Shown here one piece after another: positions 1-11,410 of a stretch of 64,000 nt of DNA (its first letter is position 1; each line of letters starts with the position of its first letter). The notes below the pieces were generated by a model. That model was not told the origin of the DNA. It did no database searches and was given only the letters and a program-made list of their open reading frames with translations. This DNA is from Trileptium ribeirensis. Its lineage: Eukaryota; Nematoda; Enoplea; Enoplida; Thoracostomopsidae. The translations under genes were made by a program, and so were the position numbers. Where the stretch lies: NCBI GenBank assembly GCA_030248225.1, contig JASANE010005281.1, positions 1 through 64,000 on the forward strand. The letters run 5' to 3'.

Positions 1-644
1 CGTTTATATATGGTGACATTGACACCGTAAATTTCTTACTAGCGGTGATGAGAGTCCTTTGGCAAGATGCCTTGTTGTTTGTTTTCGTTGTATGGCGTTT
101 AAACTGTGCAAGCTTTGTCAAATGCACTACCCACGCATAGCTTTGAACGGCATGGTTTATGATACAATTAATTAGCGTAAATATTTTCGAATTTCACTTA
201 ACTAATTTTCCCGTCTTTTTTGAACAACTGTTCTATTATATTGTGTGGAAGACACCATAGCGTAATCTACACGGTGTCCGCGACACCATTACTTGTGCCG
301 TAAAGTATAGCTTTCCGATGATCATGCACTCGCGGTATAGTCGTGATCACACAGAGACAAATCTTCCACATTGCGGACGTTTTATAACTTAACCGCCGCA
401 TGAGTCAAAAGTAGCTTATCGAAAAAACCATTGAATATGGGGTTCCCTCGCCAACACCCCTCTTACTACTCCCCTGTTTGCGTCACTCGTGGTGCAGCTT
501 TAAAAGTTGGCGCAATTTCGTTATTTGCTAATTAATGCTTCCGCAAACCCAAAATAAAGCTTAATTTTCCCCAGTGTTTCTGTTCCTGCTTGGTAGCAAT
601 ATGAACTGAACTGAGTAATAATGACAATATCGCTGACTGTCTAA
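1..644. other. Non-coding AT-rich DNA
   Basis: No coding signal is seen. Around 233-330 there are several GTGTC/GACAC words, including a short hairpin (GGTGTC-CGC-GACACC at about 263-277). These resemble the GTGTC-rich repeat at 22,565-22,790 and 35,475-35,700, so this may be a very diverged third copy. The similarity is only by eye and weak. Confidence 0.4.
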
Positions 645-850
645 AACAAAGCGCTGGGCCCCTTGTCATTTTTAGGGGCTGGATGTTATGGTTAGAAAAA
701 GAATAGCTTGGAGAAAGGTTCGGGTGGCGGCAGCCTCTCGTCTTAGCTTATTCTTAGGATTGTATGAGCTATAAAGCTTAGGTAAGGCAAAGGATTGCGC
801 TTAGTATATCGAGAACGGCATAGCATGCATTTCACTTCCACGTTCTTTCG
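645..850 (+). repeat. Partial copy of the fold-back family's central segment
   Basis: This stretch shares a series of words in the same order with the centre of the fold-back element at 3,960-4,740: GTTAGAAAAAG, AATAGCTT, a G-rich patch, then CTTAG/TTAGG-rich sequence and CTTAGTATATCGAGAACG followed by GGCATAGCATGCATTT. The matching stretch in the 4-kb element is at about 4,280-4,435. Other copies are at 21,088-21,265 and 46,470-46,640. It has no coding capacity. It looks like a non-autonomous repeat remnant. Confidence 0.7.
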
Positions 851-1612
851 CATAATTTCTCGCGAGGCAGTGTGCTACCATGAATCCAGTCATTCGATGA
901 TAGTCCCACCCTAGATAAGTTTGAAAAACATGTTCACATCTACGGTCATAGCTGACGAATTGTTAACGTAATTATTCATATCAGTTTTAACCGCATTATT
1001 GATCCTTGATGTGTTGCCGTTTTTGTACAATCGTCCATACCAAGTTATTTGTCGTTAGTAGCTGTTGTGAAACTCATAAAAATAGTTGCATAGCACAGTT
1101 TTTTAATAATTCGCAGTGTGAAATAATACAGTCTGACTCATGGAAATATTTTATTATCAAACCATTACAAAAAATTAATATAGCATGTTCGCGTCCATGT
1201 ATCAGGCGGTACTATCGTCTGAAGCCAACGATGAGGTGGCACCAGAGTTGTAAGAGGGCAGGGTGGGGTGGGGCGACGCGGTTTCGATGGCTACACAGTG
1301 AAAGTTCATTAATGGTATCATTAATCTAAAGAGTTGCAAAAGTAGGCCCAGTAACCATGGACGATGTGGATGTAGTTCATAGAGTTTAACGCGCAAACAA
1401 TTTTAACTCATTATAAGCTTACATACAATGTCTGGCTAATTTCTACAGCGGTTTTTTTACAACCGCAGTGTTAAAGCAATAATAACTGCGGTGCGTAAAC
1501 TTAGCATCTTCTAAACGTACTAAGTTTTGGTTAGGACATTTCTGTACCGGACCTGCTGTATTTTCTCTTTGGCAGCGGGGAAAGTTCAGTGAGATGGCTA
1601 CAAAGCATATTG
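851..1612. other. Non-coding DNA with a G-rich patch
   Basis: Short ORFs on both strands overlap here and look like chance. A G-rich patch lies at about 1,230-1,290. No domain, RNA or transposon end is recognised. Confidence 0.45.
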
Positions 1613-1675
1613 TTAAGCATTATATATATATATATATATATAACATATCCGCCCATATATATATATATGGGCGAA
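1613..1675. repeat. (TA)n microsatellite followed by a perfect palindrome
   Basis: About 11 TA units (to position 1,642) are followed by a perfect 24-nt palindrome at 1,650-1,673. It has CGCCC and GGGCG ends flanking 14 bases of alternating AT. Such a sequence can extrude as a cruciform or arise by replication slippage. No gene is associated. Confidence 0.85.
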
Positions 1676-1680
1676 TAATG

Positions 1681-2914
1681 TAACGCCCTTTTATATATAC
1701 ATTACTGGTCTTGGGATCATATCACCTAACCTGAATAACGCCAGTGAATTGTTACGATTTATTCCCAACTACCGTTGGGCCTCTAGTGCACTGAATTACA
1801 AGAAAACTGGCAATACAAAGCGCACAGCATTATGAAAAGATTAACCCACTATTTTATGTTGCCGCAAAGATATAATTACATAGTTGTGCGTTTTGCTACC
1901 TATGGCCATGTCCAAACCGAATGTGCAACGTCGACGAATTTCTATTCTTTTCTTAATAATATCTTCTGGATGTTAATATATTGGCAATTTTATGCTATAG
2001 CGATGCGTTAAGATCTGTAATTGTGCTTTTGCTATTTGCTCTGCCTTCTTGCTTGTTTTTTCAAGCATCACTAAAATTCAATTTTCACAGATATTGGGCA
2101 TTCGTCGACCGTGGTGCTTAGAATTTTATCTTTACCACAATTGTAAATTTTGTGCTTAGGCGTACACTAAGGGCATAGTGCTTTGATTTTTTAGCCACAA
2201 TCTGTTTAGTGTGGAAATCGGCTATGAATTTTGAGAAATGTAACATGATCTTTGTGTACCAACTTTAGTAGTGTTTTTGATTTTGTAACTACTTAATGCC
2301 GTGGGGTCAGGGAGGGCGCGGGGCGAGCGAGGCAGGTGGGCAATCGGGTGGTGCAGGATGGCGCAGAATTTTTCGCCCCGATTACAAATCTCGCTTTGGG
2401 TGACATATATACATTAGGTTTAGATCAGACACTCGTCGAAGTATTTAACATATATTTCGTTATATCGTTTGGAACCATATAATTACGAAAACGCAGCTTG
2501 CGCCGAACAAAATATATACTTTTAGGCTCCCAAATTCTTATCTTTCCCACGTTTTATCTCTTTTGATTATTTAGTTTTATGCTACGATTAGACAAACTTT
2601 AAATCCAAATTCAATATTAATATGGGAACTTGTTTGTCGAAACTTGTGACACAAGATGATAACTTCCAAACCCATTCATTTATATAAACATATACGTTTT
2701 TTAGTGCTGGATGGATTGTAAATATTTCGCAAATTTGTGGTATAACACAAACTACTGCTAAATTCCACTGTAGTATTGTTGATTTTTTGCTAAATGTTAA
2801 ATACCGCACAAATGAATGGTAACTGGAATTTTTTCATTTTCAGTTGATGTATGAGTTTGTAGGATAGACCATAAGAGGCAATGCACATAACTAAGGAAGC
2901 ACATGATATACTAG
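1681..2914. other. Non-coding DNA with a GC-rich island
   Basis: AT-rich sequence with one G-rich block at about 2,300-2,395, which ends in a run reading GAATTTTTCGCCCC. No coding or RNA feature is supported. The 73-codon minus-strand reading frame at 2,588-2,809 has no recognisable domain. Confidence 0.45.
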
Positions 2915-2917
2915 ACT

Positions 2918-2975
2918 AATGGGATTCGAATACGGGGTTGTGGAACGCAACCACTACCACTGTATTACTCCAATT
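2918..2975 (-). repeat. tRNA-like box pair (degenerate SINE or tRNA relic)
   Basis: Read on the minus strand, an A-box-like stretch (CAGTGGTAGTGGTTGCG) is followed about 15 nt later by a B-box-like stretch (GTATTCGAATCCC), matching the internal polymerase III promoter consensus. The two boxes are too close for a normal tRNA, because the anticodon arm is missing. A deleted tRNA copy or the head of a SINE is the likely reading. No acceptor stem could be paired. Confidence 0.4.
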
Positions 2976-3955
2976 GTCTGTAGATAATATCAAAATCTTT
3001 TCTAAATATTATCCACAAATAATAATACTAAACTAAAGCACAATTTGTTCAGCGTGGCTAATTTTACAAAAACTGAGAAGTTTACAGCGTTGTAGCTGGC
3101 TTTGAAAACAGCATTTATTCTCAGAATGTTCGATGTATTTTTGACTTTTCTAAAAGGTCAGAAAATACAAAAGTGATAATAAATTTTTTATTGCAACCAA
3201 GTAAAGCTTTCAACCAAACTCATTGGAAATCAGTTTAAAATTAAAGAAGTTTTCTCGAACAGTAGCGGAATATTGAGTGATATTTCAACTAGCAATATAC
3301 AATCACAATAGCAAACATTTAGTTTAATAAATAATTATAAATTCTATGACAAGCCGAAAGATGTTTCAAACCTTTCAAATGTTCAATGGCCACAGATAAA
3401 CGTTCGTAAAACACGCTATTTGAGATCTGGCCGTACATATTCAACGTGACCTAATATTTCTCAGTTGGTATTATATTTGCTTCTATATGGTGCTGGTTGA
3501 ATGCAATAACGCATATATGCGCATAAGGGGGTAGGGGTGGTTATCCTCCAATGGTTTCGATCTTCCCAACAAATCAAATCTGGAGGCTCAGCAACCTCCT
3601 TTCACCCCACACGCCGTAGGAGTGCGAATAATTTTGTGAAATTTGGCAAACATTTGAAAAAAATTCGTCAAAAATTAGCTCCAATTGGCAAAATTGGAGA
3701 AAATCCTAGCAAACTAAGGGTAAAATTAGCAGAAAAAAAGAAAAAAGGGCAAAATTTTAGCAGAATTCCACTCAAAATACTTTTCGTGAAATTTAAAAAT
3801 TTTCTTCGATTTTCGCTCCACCAGGTATTTACATAATTCAATAACTATTGCTTGAAATTTCAAAGAATATTCCTTGAAATTTCAAAGAATTGTTTTTAAA
3901 TAAGATTTCATTAGAAATTATTTTTGAAATTTTGCAGAACAGTTCTTTAAAATTT
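2976..3955. other. Non-coding DNA with an A-rich repetitive patch
   Basis: From about 3,530 to 3,830 there is a pyrimidine/GC patch and then an A-rich stretch with repeated variants of AATTGGCAAAATT. The same kind of sequence recurs, inverted, near 37,800-37,920 and loosely near 50,310-50,360. The 99-codon plus-strand frame at 3,537-3,836 is lysine-rich because of this composition and is not a credible gene. Confidence 0.4.
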
Positions 3956-3959
3956 TAAA

Positions 3960-4740
3960 AGAATATTCGGTTCTTTTCTACTATCCCTCCAGCCCGAATT
4001 TGGTCCATTTTGAAGATACAGTGCTGATTTTTGTATCAATCGATTCAGCTCGATAGGGCAGCTCAGAAAATACTCATTTTATACACATGCCTGAAAATTT
4101 TTTTCCGATTTTTTGAGGTCCCAATGGTCCCCTCTTGGAAACCCAAATTTTTTCTTTGGAATATGGTCATATTGGGCACCATTGCACTCGGGTTGATGAG
4201 AGGAATCATTCTACTGATGTGTACTTTATTGAAATCTACGCCATTAGAAAGTTATGAGGGCCCAAGCAACCCTGAGGGCGGTTATAACGTTAGAAAAAGG
4301 AACAGCTTAGAGTTGGGGGTTCAAGGATCGGGTGCCCCCCCGACTTAGGCTTAGTGTATGTCTCACATAAGGACCCTAGCTTAGGCTAAGGCTTAGGCTT
4401 AGTATATCGAGAACGACATGGCCTGCATTTTATTTTCGCCCCTTAGGGTTACTTGTTCCCTTATAACTTTCTAAAGGTGACGTTGATTTCAATAAATTAA
4501 ACACCAGTAGATTTCTCTCATCAAGCCGAGTCGAATGATACCCAATATGACCATATCCCGAAGAAAAATTTGTGTTCCCACGGGGGGACCACCGGGACCT
4601 AAAAATCGAAAAAAATTTCAGGGATGTGGGTAAAATGAGTATTTTCTGAATTGCTGAATCGATTTATACCAAAGTCAGATCTGTATCTTCAAAATTGACC
4701 AAATTCTGGTTGGGGGATAATGAAAAAGAACCGAATATTC
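3960..4740. repeat. Fold-back (long inverted repeat) element
   Basis: Two arms of about 300 bp are near-complementary. The left arm (about 3,960-4,270) begins GAATATTCGGTTCTTTT. The right arm (about 4,440-4,740) ends, reverse-complemented, with the same GAATATTCGGTTCTTTTT. The complementarity continues through landmark words such as CAGAAAATACTCATTTTA and ATGGTCATATTGGGCA. The 170-bp centre holds TTAGGC/CTTAGG-rich sequence also found at 645, 21.1 kb and 46.5 kb. It has no transposase, so it is a non-autonomous element that could fold into a long hairpin. A second family member is at 9,060-9,665 and a shorter one at 44,300-44,580. Confidence 0.85.
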
Positions 4741-6329
4741 TGGTGGTACAAAGAAGCTTCTTTTCAATTGCATGGAATGTTATTTTCAGTGTGGGGAAAA
4801 TTATTAGTTCCTAAAAATTTGGAACATTTACTCATACCTCTGACTAATTTAACCATGCCAATCATCTCACGAAACTAGAGCTCCTAGGCCGATGGATTTC
4901 GCACATCTATGCACAGGGATTTAAAATTGATAGTATGAAACTTTCCAAGTATTTTAACACCGATCACTTGATGTATCTCGTTCAAATCGATTCACTCATA
5001 CTTTTTCCTAGTAAAATTTTTGTTCGCTCTGTATATTTTACAAATCAATGTAAATGACAGCAACGACGTTTCATACCAGAAAATATTTTGTTTCATGTCC
5101 ATCATAGTCGGTGCGGTATTTACAAGGTGTTCACTGCATGCGCTGACGATGAACTACTTCTAGTCGACATCAAAGAAAAAGACACACAAACACCGATGCG
5201 CTTACCGGGTGAAAACGTCAGGATAATGAGTTTTTGAAAATATTTGCTCAAGCTCTTCCAGCTGATACGGTGCGAATGTCGTGCGATATCGACGCTGCTT
5301 TCTTTTCAACGACGAAAAATGCTGCAATTGTAATTATACTGAAATATATGCAAATCGCAGGCTCGCGAATAAGGCTGGCAGCCTAACCTGCTTTATTATG
5401 ACGCTAATAAGTTAATGCGAACAAACAGGACTACAAATAATGCTTCTAAATAAGACAGCTGTTGGACTAAATCTTATACATAATAGTTCATTGAACGTTT
5501 ATTTATTCTACCAGTATATGGATTTGTGCGTTCCATCAGGCACTACATCAAATACTGGTATTAAAGCTCTACCTTGTAAGTTTCATCGAAATGAGCCAAT
5601 TTGATGGTTGATAAACACACAGTGTGTATGGTACTTTATAGTATATGATGTGTACCGCAACAAGGAAGCTGTTCCACTGGCCGGGCCTGAAAAAGGGGTG
5701 CCCCTTCCGTCGTGCTGCCTCCCCCAGCCCTGTTTACAGTTCTTCAGCCGCCGCGCGAGCCCCTTGTAAATCCGGCAATAATGTAAGTTATTCAATGCAT
5801 ATTTTGTAAAAAGCTAATGAGACTTGAAAACTTTGAATTTGGGGCCAGCATATCTCATTTGACAACACAGAAAATATGTAATCACTGATGCCTTGGTGAA
5901 TATTTGATAGCCACGATATATCTATATTCCTAGTGTACTTTGATCATTAAAATTCGTATTTGATTTGCCTGGTAAATGTGATTTGTGATTCAAAGTAGTG
6001 AACGCTAGCAAATTCAATATACCCACTAAGTTCGGATATGTATGCAACGTTTTATTTTATAATTATGTTTGTTGAATACTGAAATATTTAGGTATAATTT
6101 AATATTCCGTGCGATAAAAATCATGAAAATATGTTTCAATTTTATCACGGTCAGGCACAGAATGGACGATTTGGTTGTTTATATTGGCGGAGTTTATGTA
6201 TATATACCTTATATTAATTAGTACGGTTGTAAAACTAAAAATGATAAAAATTAGTGAACTGCGCATATATGAGAAGGTTTTAGGGGGCGCCACCCAACCC
6301 ACTTAAAGAAGATCGCCGCTGATAAAAAC
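4741..6329. other. Non-coding DNA
   Basis: AT-rich sequence with a GC-rich patch at about 5,670-5,765. The minus-strand frame over that patch (5,583-5,795) has no domain. Nothing else is recognised. Confidence 0.45.
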
Positions 6330-6566
6330 TCAAGACAAAATATAAAAAAACCGAGATCGATTTACCTCCATATCGTTACCGATGGACTGGCTGCTAGAAA
6401 TACTGTGAGTTGATGTAGTTTGGACAGTGTTAGTTGGCAATGCTTGTCTTGATGTCGATGATACGATTTCAATACTTTGTGGTGCTGAAGTATTATTATC
6501 AGAAACAGTACGACTATTTGATAGTGATATATTGTCTTCACTGATAGATATATAATCTTCACTCAT
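6330..6566 (-). CDS. Possible serine/threonine-rich first exon (unrecognised)
   Basis: I do not recognise this protein. The minus-strand frame starts at an ATG at 6,566 and reads about 65 residues of acidic, Ser/Thr/Asn-rich sequence (starting MSEDYISISED). It then meets a plausible 5' splice site: GAG followed by GTAAAT at about 6,366-6,371. After that the frame runs on for a few residues to a stop. A low-complexity N-terminal exon of a spliced gene would look like this, but so would chance in AT-rich DNA. No downstream exon was identified on the minus strand before 3,955. A second frame over the same bases is also open, which weakens the case. Confidence 0.18.
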   Translation of the reverse strand: MSEDYISISEDNISLSNSRTVSDNNTSAPQSIEIVSSTSRQALPTNTVQTTSTHSISSSQSIGNDMEVNRSRFFYILS

Positions 6567-7059
6567 ACTGCTGGCAAATATCGGTATATATTCCGCTAGA
6601 TAGTGCCTAAGGTTGTGTAGTTTGATTTATTATAAGCATATAATATCATCTATAAGATATATATGATTATTTTATATGAAGGGCATTGTAGTTAACGGAA
6701 GGTTTATTTTTAAAAATCAACCACGTTTATTCCTTTTGAAATGCTGTGATAAAATGTGATACCTACACCACACAACGCGCTTTAAGGCATGTTTCAGTCA
6801 GAATAGAAGTACTGATTGATAAAAATGTCTACATCTGCCGTTCGACTTTATGTATTTATTGTTATATAAGGTGTACTAAAAGTAAAAATTTCAAACTGTT
6901 GCTGAGACTCACATAATATATTTGCAACGCTCATACTTTCACAAATTAAAACCGCACATATTATAAGTATCCATGTATAACAAAATATCTGATATTCGAC
7001 TTAATTTGGCTAGTCAAATAACTGCAGTAAGACCGTATTCAGTCAGCCAAAATAGCTGT
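6567..7059. other. Non-coding AT-rich DNA
   Basis: No coding, RNA or repeat feature was recognised. It separates the possible exon from the mariner relic. Confidence 0.4.
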
Positions 7060-7640
7060 GAACTTGTGCGACATTGGTCCCGGCATTCGCACACACAGCC
7101 CTCATATCATAATTGTGTTTGTTGGCATGCAGAAATCCTGCACAACACTATCGAACACCATATAAATGCCCTTGGTATGATAGTATGGGTCGGTGTGCGG
7201 TCTGGTGATTTTTTTGGGCCGTTCTTTTTCAATGGCACTGTGAAAGCAGATAAGTATCTAATGATGCTGCCAAATTAATTTTATCCTACTATTCAACAGT
7301 TACCATATTTACAGGCTTCACTTTATGTAGGGTGGCGACTCTCTTCCTTTTGCGATGACTGTGCGCCGTTGGTTGCACGAAACCTTCTTGACCGTTGGTT
7401 GGGGCGCCGAGGCCCTAGAGAATGGGCTGCTCTTTCTCCTAATCTGGACCCTCCTGACTTTATTCTGTGATTGAAGGAGAATGCATACAAACGCAAATCA
7501 CAAGCCCTGTTGTGCCAGAAAAAGGCTATATCAGTATTTAGGCCTAAAATGATTAGAAAAGTCTGCTGACTGACTGGAAGTTCGAAAAGTCTGCCAGGAA
7601 GAATGTAGATCTTGAAGGAGCCCAGGCTCGCACTTAGGTT
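7060..7640 (+). pseudogene. Tc1/mariner-type (IS630 superfamily) transposase relic
   Basis: One plus-strand frame, interrupted by stops, reads like the C-terminal half of a mariner-type DDE transposase. The core block at about 7,160-7,275 contains MIVWVGVRSGDFFGPFFF and then GTVKADKYLMML, matching the family pattern 'vWxGvxxxxxiGPfFF...vngxrYLxmL'. Further on come a degraded QDGAPPH-like segment (CDDCAPLVA, about 7,350) and the last catalytic block, GRRGPREWAALSPNLDPPDF (about 7,400-7,460), where the family has 'SPDLxPxDFFLWG'. There the catalytic Asp of SPDL is Asn, and the LWG tryptophan codon is TGA. A further stop lies at 7,276-7,278. The N-terminal DNA-binding part is not recognised. It encodes no working enzyme. 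Terminal repeats were not identified. Confidence 0.82.
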
Positions 7641-9059
7641 AAGTGTTATGCGTCAAAACACTAAGTTATATATGAGACTACGTGCTTACAAAACGGTTTT
7701 AGATATGTTCATTTCGCGTGCTTTAATGCTAGGTGGTTACTAATGGGACACCCTGTACAAAGCCCCAAACTCGGGATAAGTCGCGCTGAACACAACTCGA
7801 TTATCGCAAAGCAACAATATAGATGATGAACGTCATATTTTGAAACATACACTACGCGTCGAGTATAATTAACGATACTGTTCTAAAAGTACTATTTATT
7901 GATCCGATTCCTGAATATGTCATTTGCGGCTAAAATGCAACGATATATAATTGTGCAGCTAAAATTAAAAGCATGGTGTAAAACTTGAAAGTTAATATTT
8001 GAGTAGCCTTGATATCACAGTTTTTAATCACTAACCTTCCACATCCGCTCTAAATATCAAGACACACAAACCATTATTCAAACCTTTAGGTTATAGATCA
8101 ATTTGTGTTTCGAGTCCCGAACAATATTATTGGTCGCTTTGAGAAACCAGTAAGATAGATTGCAAGTCGCGTTCACTAGCCGCTCACCTATTTCGGGCCT
8201 ACTGGAAGCAATGTGGCACTATTGGATTATAAACATTTATTCTTTCGACATATCATAAACACAGTATTTGAATTAACTTGATATGCTTTATTATTACCAT
8301 GTATATATAATAACCGTTCAACGGGGTAGATTGTATTGGCAGGGTCTAGCCAGGGAGATAACCTGAATTTTGTCCCGGTTGTCCAATTTTGCGTCGAAAT
8401 TTGCATAATTTTATTAAAATCACTGAAATTTGCCTCGGAAGTGTGAAGTTCGGGAAGCCAAATACAGTTTGGGGGGATGCATGATCCTTAGGGGTAACGC
8501 CACCTGATATTTCCTGTAAACACCTATTATATCATTATATATATAATTTAATAAAAATGAACGCGCTAAGCGCCATATTGGTACGGCCTTCAATGTAGAG
8601 ACAAGTGTATATATTGAATATTCTACTATAATGCGACATAAAGCAATGGATTTAAAAAATGTAACGGTGAAAGCACTAAAGATTCAGCGAATTTGGGAGT
8701 AAAACCGGAGTTGCCGCTATCGAACATTTGAAAATATTAACATGACAATGATTTTTATATAAACAAATAGAAAACTTAGTATTAATTCCGGAGTTATTTG
8801 AACTATTTTCAAGCTCATGATGACTTCATCTGTACAATTTGTAAGTGCTTCCTTCGTCTGAGATGAAACAAAACCGACAATGTATATACCATCTAAAATA
8901 ATATTAATATACTGAAATAGAGTCGGAATTTAACTTGTATTTCCGAAATTTATGCTGAAGCGAAGGCCGTACGAATTTTATACATAGGTATGCATAATAC
9001 AAACAATTTATAGCAGAAACCATTGAAATCAGTTATGTTGAAAGATCGAAGATATGCTT
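7641..9059. other. Non-coding DNA with a possible hAT-type end
   Basis: Mostly AT-rich. At about 8,337-8,380 the words CAGGGTCTAGCCAGGG and then a GC-rich patch with TTGTCCCGG resemble the 'CAGTGxxGTAGCCAGG' end seen at 55,850, so a short non-autonomous hAT relic is possible. No TSD or second end was found. Confidence 0.35.
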
Positions 9060-9665
9060 GCAACCGGGTTGCGGTCTTTTTCTTTAGGCTGAATTTGATC
9101 AATTTTGAAGGTACAGTTATAATTTGGTGCCATTCTTCTTTGCTTGGGCATACCACTTGACTTAGCTTGAGCAACCAGTCAGAAAATATTGATTTTCGCT
9201 TTTATAACAAGTTTTTTTTTATTTTTTTGTTTCCAATGGTCCCCCTCGGTATCCAAACTTTTCGAAAACACATTCCTCTGGAAATGTAGAATTTTGCATA
9301 AGATTAAACTGCATTAACAAGCTAAGTCGAATGGTGGAAAAATCAGCTAGATTCACGGTTTAAGCAGTGATTTTAATTCATGTGTAGTCCTAAAATTAAG
9401 CCTCCGCCACAGCTGTTAAATCATGTATAAAACTATACATTCATAGAGAAATTTTTTTTTCAAAATTTTTGGGTATATACCAAGGTAGACGGAAAAGCGG
9501 GAACCCAAAAAATCGAAGAAAATTGTTTTATTATAAATGTAGCGCAAATGGATATTTTCTCAACCTGTTCGTCAAACTGAGTGGAATGGTGCCATACTCA
9601 TAGTTGTATCTTCATAACTGACCAATTTCGGTTGAAGCGAATCGGGGAATCAGCACCGGTTTTGT
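9060..9665. repeat. Second fold-back element of the 4-kb family
   Basis: The left arm (about 9,065-9,270) and right arm (about 9,440-9,660) are complementary to each other. The landmark words are AATTTGATCAATTTTGAAGG / AAATTGGTCAGTTATGAAGA, TGGTGCCATTC and CAGAAAATATTGATTTT / GAGAAAATATCCATTTG. The same words occur in the arms of the 3,960-4,740 element (TTTGGTCCATTTTGAAGATA, CAGAAAATACTCATTTT), so the two are diverged members of one family. The loop here lacks the TTAGGC-rich centre. There are no coding sequences. Confidence 0.75.
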
Positions 9666-10640
9666 TGTGGAAAACGAAACGACTATAATAAATTGCTCGA
9701 GAGACAGTTCGTTAAAATACCTGTTATATTCGGCGTCTACAACTGTTTATATAGTTTAAAACTATTTTACTGGAGCGACATTTTCATCGAAAAAGGCCTC
9801 GACCATGAGACAATGGCGGAATTCAAAACCACTGCATCATGTATAGTTGCAACTACTGTAACCAGATGTTTTGCGGACCAGTATTTAACTCCAAAAAGAC
9901 TGAGCTTTTTTGGTTACGTCAAAGACTTGGACCCCCAAGGCCAATATTTATAAAACCTGCTTGGCGGCACATGTGCCCCGCCTACCCAAATGCTGCTGCG
10001 CCCAGCTACTTTTCTACCTATTAGGAACAGAATCTGCGCTTAAATTCGGAAAAGCTATCCGAGACAAAAACAGGCTCAAACCATTTGCAAGGAGCAAAAA
10101 TCTGGAGAGGCGGCTATCAAGTTGCATTTTCTTAAAATGAAATCAAACCGTCAATCGAACCCATTTCACACCTAAATGTAATGCATAATGTGATGTGGTT
10201 CAAATAAATTCAGTCCGAAACATTGTATATAAAGTACCTTTTGTAGATACACCCATCTGCTCTACAAGGTAATGCATTTTTGACTTCCTATTTCTATACG
10301 TAAAACACTAGGTGTGCCTACAGGATGCAATTATCATTATTATTGCACATTTTACATATATGCGTTTAATTGAGGGCTTACCAGGCTCCCTCGGTCGGTT
10401 GGAGAGTATAGTGGTCGTGATATTTGTATTGTCAGGAAACCTTAATTTTGCTACTTCTTTCCAGACTGAGTGTGTTTGGTGGCTGCGTTGACCCAGGCTC
10501 ATCTTCAAGCACTTAATCAAATTTAAAGCTTTAAAATTGATAGCGGCTGATAACAAACTAATTCTTTAGAAAAAAAAGGTTCTCTAGTTCATATCGTTGC
10601 AAAATGACAAGCAAACATCTACATATGGGTCGTCTGGACC
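9666..10640. other. Non-coding DNA
   Basis: Overlapping short plus-strand frames at 9,693-10,140 lack any recognisable domain and conflict with each other. No repeat was identified. Confidence 0.4.
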
Positions 10641-11410
10641 CACTCAGTTCGGGAAGGGTTAAGAAACATTTCGCGACGCGTTTTGTATTTAACAATGTTT
10701 AGTTTAATCATTGTACGTTGTTTGTATGATGTAAATGTACCGACTACGTAATTTCGCCGAGGTCATCTGTGTTGAGTTAAGCCATTACAAAAATGCATAT
10801 ATGCCATAATTGCCACAGTAAAATCATTTATTGTCAATTTCTTGAATTTGTGACACTTCTGGTTCCACGTAGTACGAATCGGGTGCCTGTGGTTCTTGCC
10901 CTTCCAAAATTTCGGGCTTCACCCTGTTTAATTTAACATTGGTTAATGTTGTCTTTTCACCGGTGAAGCACTAGTTCTTAGAAAAATTGTCTAGCTTTGC
11001 AAAGTCTTCTGTGAAGCTAAATAATTCATAAGTCATGTAAAAACAAGTTATCTGTTGATCTCATTATGTATCAGTAGGTCATTCACCTATGTATATGGTT
11101 GCTGGAACAAAACTTAAAACTGCTGAAAACGCAAAAAAATACCGATATAAGTTAAGCCCATAGGATTGCTAAAGTGGGAGGCGCGCTAGACCGCTCCGCC
11201 ACGTTTTTTCTCGGGTTAATTGCTTGATATGCAATTTTGAATTCAAACATAATTTTGAGATACAGCGAAAGTTAGATATGAAATAAATATTAGCTCGTGC
11301 TCGTTCATCATCTTGCTTAAAACATTTTAACGTTATGTTCATACGATTAACCAAACAATCCAAGAAACTTTAGATGAGTTAGTGTTTGTTATGGTCAAAG
11401 TAAACCCAAC
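10641..11410 (-). repeat. Dispersed repeat R1, copy 1, with tRNA-like A box
   Basis: This stretch aligns by eye over about 650-700 bp with 34,785-35,460. The shared ordered words include TATTTAACAATG, TTTAATCATTGTAC / TTTGACCATTACAC, CATAATTGCCACA, TGGTTCTTG, TTTTCAC-GGTGAAG, AGCTAAATAATT and TCATGTAAAAA. Near its right end, on the minus strand, it carries CGTGGCGGAGCGGTCTAGCGCG (11,180-11,202), which resembles the A-box region of tRNA-Ser/Leu genes. The same motif in related form is at 12,690 and 35,320. It ends with a tail (11,371-11,410) matching 12,911 and 36,007. It is probably a tRNA-derived or composite non-autonomous transposon. Confidence 0.65.

Noticed and set aside
4330..4420. Interstitial telomere array (TTAGGC)n
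   Set aside because: The TTAGGC words are not in a tandem run. They are part of a dispersed repeat core and may be coincidence.
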